Below, piece by piece: positions 28,470-39,076 of a DNA stretch of 64,000 nucleotides. The DNA comes from Pardosa pseudoannulata (taxonomy: Eukaryota > Arthropoda > Arachnida > Araneae > Lycosidae): positions 118,481,429-118,545,428 of the forward strand of contig CM063502.1 in NCBI GenBank assembly GCA_032207245.1, written 5' to 3'. The notes beneath the pieces were generated by a model. It did not search any database and was not told the DNA's origin. It saw nothing but the letters and a program-made list of their open reading frames with translations. The position numbers and the translations under genes were made by a program. The first letter of the stretch is position 1. Each line of letters opens with the position of its first letter.

Positions 28470-29450
28470 ATTTATGATGTTAATATAATTTACAAATTCT
28501 AAATTTGAGGTTCCTAAATTAAGTGTTTAATTTAATCTACAGTTATATCGAGATTTACGAATCGATGGAGATTACTTTATGTTTTAATAACAATATAATT
28601 AGATTAATATTGAAATTTTGTTAAAAATTTATACTTAGCATGTTTAACAAATGAGGTAAATTATTCACTAATAACTACACCGAAAAAAATCTTCATTTTA
28701 TAACCAGGACTTTGACTTCTTTTGATTGGCATAAGAAGTATGTTATCTTCATAGGGTAGGCAGTTATTAAATAGAAGAGTATAGACAGTTTGCAGCACTG
28801 TTTTAGAGATTTGTTCAGTTATTCTTAATATTTAGACTTATATATAAAAAAGGAAGTTTGTCCGTTGGATAAGTTTGTTAACACTTGTAAATGCTGTAAG
28901 AAATCAAATTTAGCTTTTCGTTTTCATAATAAATCCCATTTTACTGACTGCTCAGTAATTTTATTATAAGAAAATAATACTTTAACCGTTTAAAATGATT
29001 AATTGTGGTGATATATACTTCAATTTAATATAGTTTAGTTTAGTCATAATTGATATCTGTTTCCCACAATTCTCCCCATTGCGATATAATAACATATTTA
29101 GTAAAATATTGGTATTTCTATTCTTTAAATGAGTCATATATTACGTTATGTCAAATATTTATTTTAAATTAAATGCGTTTTTCTTTTGACATGAAATTTT
29201 ACGATGTATACTAAAAATGATTGTTAAATTTTTATTTCTTTTGTATTAACTTGGCAAAACTATTCCAAATTATTTTAGAGCAATTTTAGAAATAGAATAC
29301 CCTGTACCATAGACAAGGGTTCAAACTATGTTTAAATTTATTTTAAAAGATATTAAAGTTTTGAATTCTTTCTAAATTCTTTAAAGTTTTGAATTTCATT
29401 GGAAAGGTAAAGATGGTGGCATCCCTAAATGAAGTTGGTTTTCGTTTTCG
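28470..29450. other. AT-rich flank upstream of the gene
   Basis: No exon, repeat or promoter element recognised. Composition changes abruptly to GC-rich at about 29460. Confidence 0.5.
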
Positions 29451-29594
29451 GATGTCCATCATTAAGATCGAGCGAGTCACGCACACCCCTCCGAAGTAAA
29501 TAAAGGTTTGGTTAATCCGCCATCTCCTCGGGAGGTGCCGACTGATTGCATCACGGAGGCCGCTGTCGCTCCGGAGGAGGGAGGCCCCGGAGTG

Positions 29595-29605
29595 TGCGCA
29601 TGCGC
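29595..29605. promoter_or_regulatory. NRF1-type palindrome TGCGCATGCGC
   Basis: Matches the known NRF1 core palindrome, common in animal CpG-island promoters. It lies 345 bases upstream of the start codon. Binding is inferred from the motif only. Confidence 0.55.
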
Positions 29606-29698
29606 CCCCTCCCCATCACATCCCCCTCCTCCGCCGCGGCGTATCGAGAACACCGCTCTCGGATCGCAGATCAGCCGGTGGCAACTGGCTGCACGTGA
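29600..29698 (+). other. Upstream ORF 1 (32 codons)
   Basis: An ATG inside the NRF1 palindrome opens a frame that ends TGA at 29696-29698, before the main ATG. It would be a translational uORF only if transcription starts upstream of 29600, which is not shown. Confidence 0.35.
29692..29697. promoter_or_regulatory. E-box CACGTG
   Basis: Canonical palindromic E-box in the CpG-rich 5' region. It is a candidate bHLH (Myc/USF-type) site by motif only. Confidence 0.4.
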
Positions 29699-29833
29699 GC
29701 GCCCGCCCCCGCCGCCGTTAAACTTGTTTACCCGAGAACGACAGCACTGGTTCCCCCTTTACCCACCGAACTCGCGAAGAGTGGCGTAACGGAGGTGTCG
29801 TCTGAGACTCGAAACTCCTGACTCTATCTGTAT

Positions 29834-29854
29834 ATGGGACGCAGACGAGTGTGA
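29834..29854 (+). other. Upstream ORF 2 (6 codons)
   Basis: ATG at 29834 is followed by TGA at 29852-29854, about 95 bases before the main ATG. It is very likely within the 5' UTR, so it may lower or regulate translation of the main frame. Confidence 0.45.
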
Positions 29855-29949
29855 GCGCTGACTCCTTCGGATAACCCCCGTCCCCCTGTCCGTCACTGCA
29901 TCGTGGTTTTGTGGTCTTCCTCCTCCTTCCATTACCCCAAACAGCAGCT

Positions 29950-31242
29950 ATGAGCAGCGCGGCTGCCATTAGCCGGCAACTGCGTCAGCAGAACACGGGC
30001 CGTGGGGCCCCGCCGCCGGGCAAAGGCCGCCAGCGAGCTCTTTCCCACCAACCCCTCACCTCCCCACAGCTGCAGCAGCTGCAGAAGAAGGAGGAGGAGA
30101 AGAAGAAAGTTGGAACTATTCAGAGCATCCGAAACAAGGTAACCGTCCAGTGTCTATGGCTCACCTGTAAAGCGCTGAGTGGCGGCATGATCCTGCTGGT
30201 CATCGGGACCACTATGTCTGTGGTCGGATTTTACGCCGAAACTCTCTCGACCGAAGTCATCGAGTCCGGCAACCGGACGGTCGAGGTCACAGACCCCGAT
30301 CGCCAATACCACTTGCACAACTTAACTTATGTGGGACCTGTAATTATGGGCCTCGGCGGTTTTGTTATTGTAGCTGCCTTCGTGATGACATTCGAAGGCC
30401 ACGACTCCGGCTCCAAGGTGGTGCCCGTGACCGACGACCCGGCCACAACAGACGGTTCTCTCTTAACAAGCCTTCTCGTCGAAGAGCGAAAAGACAAACA
30501 GAACGGGCCGTCGGCCACGGGGCCCTATCTGTGCGTTCCGAAAACTTTTGATTTGCCTCCGAACCTTCGACGGCCTTCTGTCACCCTTTCCAACAGTAAG
30601 CCCACGAAGACGGCTCCCGCCCCAGTGAAAGAAGAGGCCAAACCTGCGTCCAAAGCAAAAACCAGCGAAGGTAAAAAGGATCCTTCTATAGTTCCAATAA
30701 CTGTGGCGAATGGTCCCCACAGGGGGCCTCGTCCGCCTCCAAGTTTGCCCATCACAGGTACTGGCGGGCGCATGCGAAACCGTGAGCTCATGATGATGCA
30801 GCTGTGCCTGGACGAGTTCGTCCCTTCCCCGCAGGATATTGAAATCATGGATCCAGATGGATGTGACACTCCAAGAGGACCGCCAGACCCTCCTTCTATG
30901 GACATGGAGGTCTACGTTTCAAGTTGCCCAATTACAGTCCGAGTGCAGGTCGAGCCACGGCATTTGGCCTCAATGGAGAGTGATGGCCTCTCGGACAGTG
31001 ACATTTCGGACCCTGGTGAAATTGCGCGCATCTCTCGCCGTGACATGGACTACACTGAGCAACAGAGGCCACTCCTGGGTCGTTGCAGTCCCGCTCTTTC
31101 GTCCCCAGAACTTCGGAGGGTGGTTGGCCCTGGGGCCCTCCTCAAACGGGACTCGACAAGCCGGCGGTTCCCTCTGCTGCGGCAGGGGGCTTTAGACGGC
31201 CACACTGGTTCCACCGGCCACGCTGAGACCACCCTCGCGTAG
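29950..31242 (+). CDS. TMEM200-like (DUF2371-type) two-pass membrane protein, 430 residues
   Basis: This is the one convincing gene: an uninterrupted 430-codon frame in a CpG-rich island. ATG at 29950 (MSSAAAISRQ) is chosen; the in-frame sequence upstream opens at a GTG (29911) and is 5' UTR. Residues 1-63 are basic and Q/K-rich. TM1 is about 75-96 (ending SVVGFYAE) and TM2 about 127-148, followed by EGHD. The pattern GPVIMGLGGF at the start of TM2 and the short loop match the TMEM200 family as I know it. The loop has two N-glycosylation sequons (N108-R-T, N124-L-T), so it is probably extracellular or lumenal with both termini cytosolic. The tail of about 280 residues is proline- and serine-rich and disordered-looking, with a conserved-looking block near 278-300 (RNRELMMM, LDEFVPSP) and an acidic SDSDISDPGE stretch from 348. 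Vertebrate TMEM200 proteins are similar in size and have a single coding exon. The molecular function of the family is not established. Family call is by eye; gene reality is near certain. Confidence 0.85.
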   Translation: MSSAAAISRQLRQQNTGRGAPPPGKGRQRALSHQPLTSPQLQQLQKKEEEKKKVGTIQSIRNKVTVQCLWLTCKALSGGMILLVIGTTMSVVGFYAETLSTEVIESGNRTVEVTDPDRQYHLHNLTYVGPVIMGLGGFVIVAAFVMTFEGHDSGSKVVPVTDDPATTDGSLLTSLLVEERKDKQNGPSATGPYLCVPKTFDLPPNLRRPSVTLSNSKPTKTAPAPVKEEAKPASKAKTSEGKKDPSIVPITVANGPHRGPRPPPSLPITGTGGRMRNRELMMMQLCLDEFVPSPQDIEIMDPDGCDTPRGPPDPPSMDMEVYVSSCPITVRVQVEPRHLASMESDGLSDSDISDPGEIARISRRDMDYTEQQRPLLGRCSPALSSPELRRVVGPGALLKRDSTSRRFPLLRQGALDGHTGSTGHAETTLA

Positions 31243-31690
31243 TGGCCCCCCGCGCTCTCTGTGTCCGCGATGCTCTTGTCCGATATCTCTCCAGCTAACC
31301 ATGCTCGTGGACACGAACCTCTGCTACTAAAGTGAAGTGTGTGCCGCAGCCTCTGTGTGTCCGTTGTTGTTGTCAACTCCACTAAGTCACCCTCCAGTTT
31401 CAAGCGCATACACCAGGTCTCTCTCACGGTAAGAAGCATTTTCTATCTTTGAAACATGTGCAGTTGATCCTCCAAACGTTCTAAAAATTCCGCGCTATTT
31501 TTTCATGTCGTCGTTCGTTTTAAAGTGTACCACAATGATTTCATTAATTTGATGCCACACCAATTATTTAAAGAAAAGGAAACCTTTACTTTAAAGAAAG
31601 CTATTTTTTGCAGAATTGGTTTGCAGTAATTGAGTTCAACGACCATAACTAATTAATAATAAACTTTATTATTCTAGGAAATAAAGATGA
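31243..31690 (+). other. 3' untranslated region with donor-like site and poly(A) signals
   Basis: GC-rich sequence continues past the TAG stop to about 31428, where ACG|GTAAGA forms a good splice-donor match. Composition then drops to AT-rich. This suggests the exon ends at 31428 and a 3' UTR intron follows. Alternatively an unspliced transcript could end near AATAAA at 31658-31663 or 31680-31685. Sequence alone cannot decide. Confidence 0.5.
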
Positions 31691-31699
31691 TGGCTAGTA

Positions 31700-32430
31700 A
31701 GATTGATAACATGAAAAGAAATCCAATAAAATTACAATCCAAGTTAATAACCGTTTCCCACCATAGGTTTATTTTATACCCATTTAAAATTTTCAAAGGC
31801 AGAAAAGTGTGAACATATTGTATCTTTAAACTTTATGTTAATTTGAATCCTCCAACTTCGAGTGTATATTATTAGTGACAGAATAATCTTCTTAACTACG
31901 TTATGTAATTGAAAATTTTTAAAAATATATTGCGAGTTTGTTTTACAGAAAATAAGTAGTCATAAAATACATTTAAATGAAAGTCGAATGAATAGAATAC
32001 TATTTTTTTATTTAAGTCTATTATTCTGGGTATACAAATAAATGTGTATATCAATAATTCAGAGTGGGAAAAATCTAATTTACTACAAAGTTGGGTTTAA
32101 AAAAAATTATCTGACGCAAACCCTGATTTGTAAACCTTTATTTTAACAGCAATACATTATTAATGTAACAGTAACGTATTCTCAAGTGTTAATATTCACA
32201 TGCTGTTTTGTAGAAGCATTGTTTATTATTCACAAAAAACTTTCTCTTACAAGCACTTACGATACAAGCATTTAGTACGAAGAATTTACGGTGAAAACAA
32301 CTATACTTAAAACTAATGATTAAAAAAAAAGAGACAAAATTAATGATATATAGCTGTAGACATTAGAGAATAAATCAACTTACATTTAAGTAGTATCCTT
32401 ATGCGGTTTATTTCGGATGAAAGAAGATTA
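31700..32430. other. AT-rich DNA after the gene, no exon recognised
   Basis: Nothing recognised. If the donor at 31429 is used, this is intron. Confidence 0.5.
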
Positions 32431-32433
32431 AAA

Positions 32434-32464
<31 letters not shown>

Positions 32465-32473
32465 TATATATAT

Positions 32474-32540
<67 letters not shown>
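32434..32540. repeat. (TA)n(CA)n(TA)n microsatellite
   Basis: TA, CA and TA runs in series. Confidence 0.95.
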
Positions 32541-32541
<1 letters not shown>

Positions 32542-32715
32542 CTATTTGATATAGTTATTTAAGTAAGATTAATACCAATTAGAATAACATAATGCGTGAA
32601 ACATTTAGTAAGTTTCATCAAAAGTCATACTAAAAGTATTTTATGTGCTTGTTCTGTCTTGTACCATCTGTATGCTTTAAAAACCGATGGGTAATTTATA
32701 TTAAAAGATAAATAT

Positions 32716-33250
32716 GATATAAAAAAGAAGATAAAATTTTAGATAGTATGCATTTCCAGTATAAGAGGCCGTCGTATTTTCCTTCATGTAAAGTTCTTGT
32801 TTTAATTATTTTAAATCACTTTTACAGTGTGTATCACCACTTTGTTCATTTATGGTGATCTCAGCTAATTATTTTAAGACATTTTTGTTTGGTATTCTCA
32901 AATGAGGGCCAGTTAACAGCAATTTTACTTCTAGTTTAATTTGTAATTTCATTTGATTTGTAATTATTATAAAATTAATCCGATATAAAAAAAAGATGCT
33001 TAAAAAGTCAGACTATATGTACTTAAAGCATGAGAGTCTCTATTTTTTTCCTATTAAGTTCTTTTTCTATATATTTTTAAATTCTTTTTACAATACTTTT
33101 TTGAACTGTGTTCATTTATGGTATTTATTCTTTATAACTCAATGTTGTGTTAATGTTAAGATATTTTTGTTTGGCATTTTCAAATAGAAGCCAATTAATA
33201 ATCATTTCACTCCTAGTTTATATTATATTTCACAGAGGTTAGGTTTTTCG
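32716..33250. repeat. Diverged tandem duplication, units of about 265-280 bp
   Basis: GATATAAAAAAGA at 32716 and GATATAAAAAAAAGA at 32982 start collinear copies. GTTCATTTATGGT is followed by ATTTTTGTTTGG, then TTCTCAAATGAGGGCCA in unit 1 and TTTTCAAATAGAAGCCA in unit 2, then CTAGTTTA in both. Confidence 0.8.
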
Positions 33251-33295
33251 ACTATTTATTTTGGTAAATAGATTTTAATTAAATTATTTTCAAAA

Positions 33296-33316
33296 TAAAT
33301 AAATAAATAAATAAAT
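33296..33316. repeat. (AATA)n microsatellite
   Basis: Five tandem AATA units. Confidence 0.85.
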
Positions 33317-34099
33317 GAGGAAAAATACCATTACAATGTTTTACTGAAAGTTTTATATCCGAATGTACTACATAAATTTTCAATAGTTTGGGAACAACGC
33401 GTCTCCAAAATTCCTACTGGTTGTCGACTATCCTAAAGCTTTCTTAAATGGCACATAAAATAAACATTCAAAAGTAAATTAGTTACCTGAATTACTTGAC
33501 TCATTTATCTATTAAAATTTTATTATTTTTGTATAGTTATAATTAGAAGCTAGAGTTTAAGTATATTTTTTAACTAATCTAATATTTCAAATTTCCTTAA
33601 TAGTTTCACCATGCAAACTAGAAAATTAACAAATTTATTTGAGTTTGAATACATATTTTAATCAATGTATTTTGAGTTTATTGAATTTATTATATGAATA
33701 TATATAAGTATGCAGACTAGAAAATTCACATTTTTTTTTTGATCAGAATAAAACTTTGAATATTACTGAATACAACTGTAAATACCCTAACATTATGCAT
33801 AATTCACTGGATATAACTTACAGTGATACATTTAATACTTTCAGAATGAATGTCGTCCAAACATTTCAGACGTCAATCGGATGTCGACTGTAACTCACAT
33901 GAAGTAAGGTAGTTAAGTTAAATAATTATATTTGGATATTTATTATTATTTAAAAGTGGGAGGTTGAATATAATTTTTAATTAGCATACTATTTCTATTT
34001 TCCCAATAATGTATTAATACGGATATAAACTTTAAACAATTAATGAAAATACAATTGTAAATATTCGTAACAACACACATGCTCTTCTGGAGATACAGC

Positions 34100-34500
34100 C
34101 GATCTAGAATGCCGTATGGAGGTCAACTAAACATTGTGGACCTGACCGAAAGTCCACAGAATCACTTGGGCTATTACAGAAAAGCATGATTAAGTTATTA
34201 CCAGATGGGACTTATTCACTCTTTTTTCTATTGAATATGATGCCCTAAATTTTGCTCTAAATTAAACATGTTAAAATTAATATATAAGGTCAAACAGTTA
34301 TTCAGTGTATGGATGTTAACTGGGCATTGATTGAAGACTTCGACCCGAAGTCTACTGGAACCCGCGTGCTGTTAAGTAGTTCAACAAATATAATTAAACT
34401 AATGTCAGCTGACAGTTATTCTATAAAATAGCTTTTGTATGTGATGCCTTTTTTGATGAAGTTTTTAAAGAACACATTTGATGGTTTAATGTTACATTTT
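34100..34500. repeat. Diverged tandem duplication of about 200 bp with a short hairpin
   Basis: GTATGGAGGTCAACT..CATTG and GACCTGACCGAAAGTCCAC (from about 34113) correspond to GTATGGATGTTAACT..CATTG and GACTTCGACCCGAAGTCTAC (from about 34309). GATGCC recurs at 34239 and 34443. In unit 2 GACTTCG-ACC-CGAAGTC forms a perfect 7-bp hairpin. Confidence 0.6.
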
Positions 34501-35142
34501 AAATAACATACTAAATTTAAATATATAAGCAAACTTGTAATTTTGTCTTTATGTTTAGAAGTAAATGCCTTGAAAATCTATCATGATAAGTTAGAGGAGA
34601 TGAAGTCACTTTATGGTCTTAGATAAAATCAAAAAATGTCTACCGTAAACTCTTTCTATGGCTACCAAAAAAATAATGTGTATATATATGTGATGAGGAT
34701 GTATTGAATGTTAAAGTATATGCTTTCTGAAATACTCCTTATTTTTACTTGCATTCAAATTGAATAAAACATTTGAAATATTAAAATTTTTGAAAGAGTC
34801 AGATATTCTAGTTACATATTTCATGTATAAATCTATTGTTTACTTTAAGTAAACGAAAGAGAGAAAAATTGAAGGCATATTATAGATAGTACAATTAATA
34901 TTTTCCGTCATCTAATTGTCTAGGGACGGATGATATACTGATAAGTAGTAACAAACTTGTGAAAAAAAATTACAGATTTCTTTTTGAGCACCAAAATTAT
35001 TGATTACAGTGGAAAGTATATATTAATTTCCAATACAAGTTTTTTATATTTACTAACCGTTAAAATTATTCTGATCACAAACAATATCAATAGTTTAGTT
35101 TTATTAATCTTATACACCCACACACATATATAGTATTTTAAA

Positions 35143-35144
<2 letters not shown>

Positions 35145-35189
<45 letters not shown>

Positions 35190-35191
35190 AT

Positions 35192-35268
<77 letters not shown>
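35145..35268. repeat. (TA)n microsatellite
   Basis: TA run with a few interruptions. Confidence 0.95.
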
Positions 35269-35273
<5 letters not shown>

Positions 35274-35279
35274 TCTCCA

Positions 35280-38225
35280 GCTTTTAAAATGTGGACTGAG
35301 GCGTTTTTTTACAGGGTAAATATATTAAGAAGATCCATCTTTGGAAAGGTCAGGGGATTCTTGTATTGATGTGGGTGAGATGCTATTATTTTCCTGGGAG
35401 AATTACGAGAGTTTGTCGATCTATGAATTTAATCTCTTATCTATCGTAAAAAATCGATGTTCTCCCCAAAAAAAGCAATTAAAGTTTTATCACCATCAGA
35501 TTTTTCTTCGAAGATCTTTTGAGCATGAGACCCATTTAAATGCTTTATTTATGGCATCATCCTCTCCTTTTTAATATGATATTTTAAATGAAAAGGAATA
35601 ATTAAATGCAGGATCCCCGCTTTGGGAATTAACATTAATAAAATTAAGCGTTTTTCTTCGCCGATTGATTTTTAATGTATTTTCTTCACTAATGGATACC
35701 ATTAATCTGTCATCGAATTCTTTATCTAGACTTTATAGCTATCCGAGTTAAAATTTTTTGAAGGGATTTCAGGTGTACAAAAATGATAAAGATATCACAG
35801 ACTCTTTAGATGAAAATCATTCAGTGTAAATTAAAGTGGACAATCTGAACTTTTGCATTTTGCGTTATATACAAGCCATACTAAAGTAACGAATGGTAGG
35901 CATGTAGAAGTTGCAATGTATTGAGATGTTCAGAACAGATCTTCAATAATATAAAAATAAATTTGATATGGAAAAATTAAATAGGTATAATTCCTATAAG
36001 TATACTAGAATGAAGTCTAATAATTTTTTTTATAACTAAAGCAATTATAATTAGTATATGATAGTAATTATAATTAGTGTCAGTAATGCTGCTCTATTGT
36101 TTTTCAAAAAAAAAAGCGAAATATTAATAAATTTTGATAACTACGTAGTTTCTTTTCTACTGAATGATTAATTTCTAATATACTTTAACAATTTTAGATG
36201 ATTATTAACTTTTAAAAAAGTAATTTAATATATGCATTAAGAATTACTGCGTTGTTTTAAATTTTAATTAAAATACATTTTTTAGCATTTCAAAACCGTA
36301 CTCCTTGAAAGCAATTTCCCAGTTGAAGAAATTATGTAAAAAAAGTTGATATATTTGTTAAAGAAATATAAACATTTTTAGCCTAAAATATAGTGTAAAA
36401 AGTAACAAACTATTTCGTGAAGGGGTTGGAAAGTTAATGCACTTACATTATTTTGGACCAATACGAAAATATTTTTTTCCTTTTAGTTATGAGAAAGAAA
36501 TAGAAACCGTAGGATATTGAAAAAAATATGCGGAAAATGATTTTATTCACTGTATTTAATTATAGTGAATTGATAGCTCAACCTGTATTTGTGAACAAAT
36601 AACTGTTAGTAATTTTTCATTTTTAAATTATGAATTTTATTTTGAGTATAAAATCATTTTCGACTTACTTTTTAGATACACGTATGCTTTTATAAGATTA
36701 TTGGCTTTTGATAAAGGCATTGATATACCTTAATATTAAAAAAAGGAAAAGAAATAAAAGAAATATGAAGGGAGATATTATTTTAATGAGAATATAAATA
36801 TATTCTTTAGAAATGCTGTGTAAAATTGATTTACGTGTATCTTTTTAGGTCACTTTTGCGTTTTGAAAAAAATTCCCTGTTTTTCATAATTGTAGAAAAT
36901 TTTAGCTTTCTTTCTATTTGTAGGTATATAAAGCAAAACTAAAGTTTTTGAAAAAAAAAATAAATAAAATCTCAATTTTTAAAAGTATTTAAAGAAATGC
37001 GTAAATCGTTAGCCTACATAATTTAACTTTTATTTCTTATATATACAGCAATCTTCTAAAACATTTCTGTTTCATGCACTAAAACATTTGACAGTTAAAA
37101 AGATCAATAGTCCTTATTTTTACTTTGTGCTTTAAAATACATACTATTTAATACGTTAATATACATAAGCCTTAGTGTTGAATTTTATTTAATGTAGGTA
37201 ATGAAAAAAACAAACAAACCCAAACTGTGAGTCAAATATAACAATGATAGTTAGGGTTTAAAAAGCTCTCTATTGTTGCGTGTTGCACTTATTATTTTTG
37301 AATGTGTTTATTTCTTTATGCTGATTTTTCTGAAACTGCAATCGAATGAAATAATTCTTTTAAGAAAGTAAATGGATGGAAGCAATTTGTTTTTTCTTTT
37401 ACAATCCGGGTAATGTGAGGAGAGGAGAATGGAAATAAGCGATAAACTTTTCAAGCTCATAGATTAAGACATATTAGTGATTTTAAATCTTTGGGGTAAT
37501 GTTACAGTTAAAGTATTTTTTTACAATAACATAATTGATCATAACACACCTTTGTATCTGAATAAGGAGTAAAAAGTATATTTTTTATATTATTAAATTA
37601 TCACAGCATAAATTAAGCTGTTTTAATTTTGTCAGAATAAATTTTGAACAATTTATTAATAGATAGTTTACAGTATAATATTAGACGTTTTAAAAGCTAT
37701 TATATAAAATAATAATAAAATCTTCAGTCTGTTTACAAGCATCGAAATAATTATGATCGAAATTTTTCATTAATTTACTTTTCGTAATTTTCAATCTTTA
37801 ATTAAAATTTTTGCGGCACCATTGTTAGATGTAAAGAAAATTTAGAAAAGAAATTACGTAATGGCGTATTTTTTAAAATGATTTCCTGAGAAATTAGCCT
37901 TGTTATTAGATAAATATCTTTTCTTTCTTCTGGTATTTTTGTAATTATTTCTGATATTTGAAAAATATCGAAGAAATATATATATTTTAAAGTATGGAAG
38001 AAATATTAAATAAAAATATTGAGCATTTATTCTTTATAAATGTCAAGACAAGTACCATTATTTTATAGCACATATTCCTTTAAAATGCTTTATATTTACT
38101 AAAACTATTCAAAGATCTATAGAATCCTCTAGAAATCTATTAGGTGCATAGAAAGTCCTTTTTATTAAGGCATTATAATTCCTCTTAAGAATTCCACAAA
38201 CATTATTTTGATCTAGTAATATTCA
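35280..38225. other. AT-rich DNA, no gene seen
   Basis: The open frame at 35341-35574 has a TTG start and no domain. No transposable element was recognised. Confidence 0.5.
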
Positions 38226-38342
38226 GCTTTCAACTCAGTGAACTGTATTAAATTGTAGAGAGACAAGGTGAGTTTTAGCTTTCGCTAATATTCGTGTTCC
38301 ATTGTTTGCATTAGTAAAATATGTTTTATGAAAAAAAAAATG

Positions 38343-38560
38343 TTAACCCTTAAGTATGTCTGGCCGCTATACCGGACATGTATATTTGTAACTACTATAT
38401 AACATAATTGTCAGTGTTCGCCACAGCGGACATTAAATATCTTAATTTAAAAAATATTTTTTTTGTTTATTTTACAGAGATCCTAATGTCTATACGGACA
38501 TGGGAAAATAACAGAAATTAAAAAATATTTGAAAAAACATCTTGTCAAATTAAGGGTTAA
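38343..38560. mobile_element. 218-bp piggyBac-like MITE with TTAA target sites
   Basis: The element begins TTAACCCTTAA (38343) and ends TTAAGGGTTAA (38560): an 11-base perfect terminal inverted repeat that includes TTAA at both ends, the target site used by piggyBac-superfamily elements. Inside are three related imperfect palindromes built on TGTCYG...CGGACA: near 38360 (GTCTGG/CCGGAC), 38412 (TGTTCGC/GCGGACA) and 38488 (ATGTC/GACAT). They could be transposase-binding sites. There is no coding capacity. The flanks read ATG[TTAA]CTACTC; sister unit 2 has the comparable ATATGAACTACTTC without an insert, which supports insertion after duplication. Confidence 0.72.
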
Positions 38561-38849
38561 CTACTCAAAAAAAAAAAAAAAAACCTTACAGGTCTTAGTT
38601 CACTTTCAAATGGTGTTTTGAACCCTTACATTATCAGTTTACGGACAAATGTCATATATTTTTTTATTAGGATATGATATTATTTAGTTTACAATACAAG
38701 AAAATATTTTAAATCATGAAAGCGAAAGTTAAGTTTTAGTTGTAGCTAATACTTGTTTTCCATTATTTTCATCTATAAAATAAGTTTAAAGGAGAAAACT
38801 TCATATGAACTACTTCATATGACTCTGTCACTTAGAAGTCTGACCCCAT

Positions 38850-39076
38850 CACTTTCAAACAGCCAAGAAAAACAATAATAACAGGCACAATAAATTGCGC
38901 TCCCACAAGCATAGATTTCACTTGATCGGGAAGACGTCATTTCTAGCTGCTTCCGAATAGTAAATCCTAAGAGGAGATATGACAGCACAGCAGGTATTCT
39001 GTGGAAGACAGCACAGCTCCAATTTCAACCACTGAAGGATGGCTTCCGGCATTTTCTCCGTAAATGGCAAGGTCGG
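38850..39076. repeat. Conserved core, copy A
   Basis: About 220 bp running from CACTTTCAAACAG to AATGGCAAGGTCGG. It contains GACAGCACAGC twice (38981 and 39007). Over about 200 bases it differs from copy C by roughly 14 substitutions, although the surrounding unit sequence is far more diverged. On the minus strand 39052-38918 is a 44-codon ATG frame (starting MPEAILQW, with CCAVISPLRIYY inside). That frame is broken in copies B and C, so coding is not supported. It could be a non-coding RNA exon, a regulatory element or a recently homogenised repeat. Confidence 0.75.

Larger units (their letters stand above)
29460..29949 (+). promoter_or_regulatory. CpG-rich promoter and 5' untranslated region of the TMEM200-like gene
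   Basis: A sharp switch from AT-rich to GC- and CpG-rich DNA marks the 5' part of the island. It holds an NRF1-type palindrome, an E-box and two short upstream ORFs. The weak AAATAAAGG at about 29497-29505 is not a convincing TATA box. The start site is not determined, but a CpG-island promoter with dispersed starts would fit. Confidence 0.65.

Noticed and set aside
29911..29949. Thirteen extra N-terminal residues of the TMEM200-like frame
   Set aside because: This extension opens with GTG, not ATG. The first in-frame ATG is at 29950, and the extension is best read as 5' UTR.
29508..29969. Other frames in the CpG-rich island on both strands (29508-29789 plus, 29718-29969 minus)
   Set aside because: The plus-strand frame starts at TTG. 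Long open frames are expected by chance in GC-rich DNA. No domain.
30327..31439. Antisense and alternative-frame ORFs over the TMEM200-like CDS
   Set aside because: They are shadows of the real frame and show no independent support.
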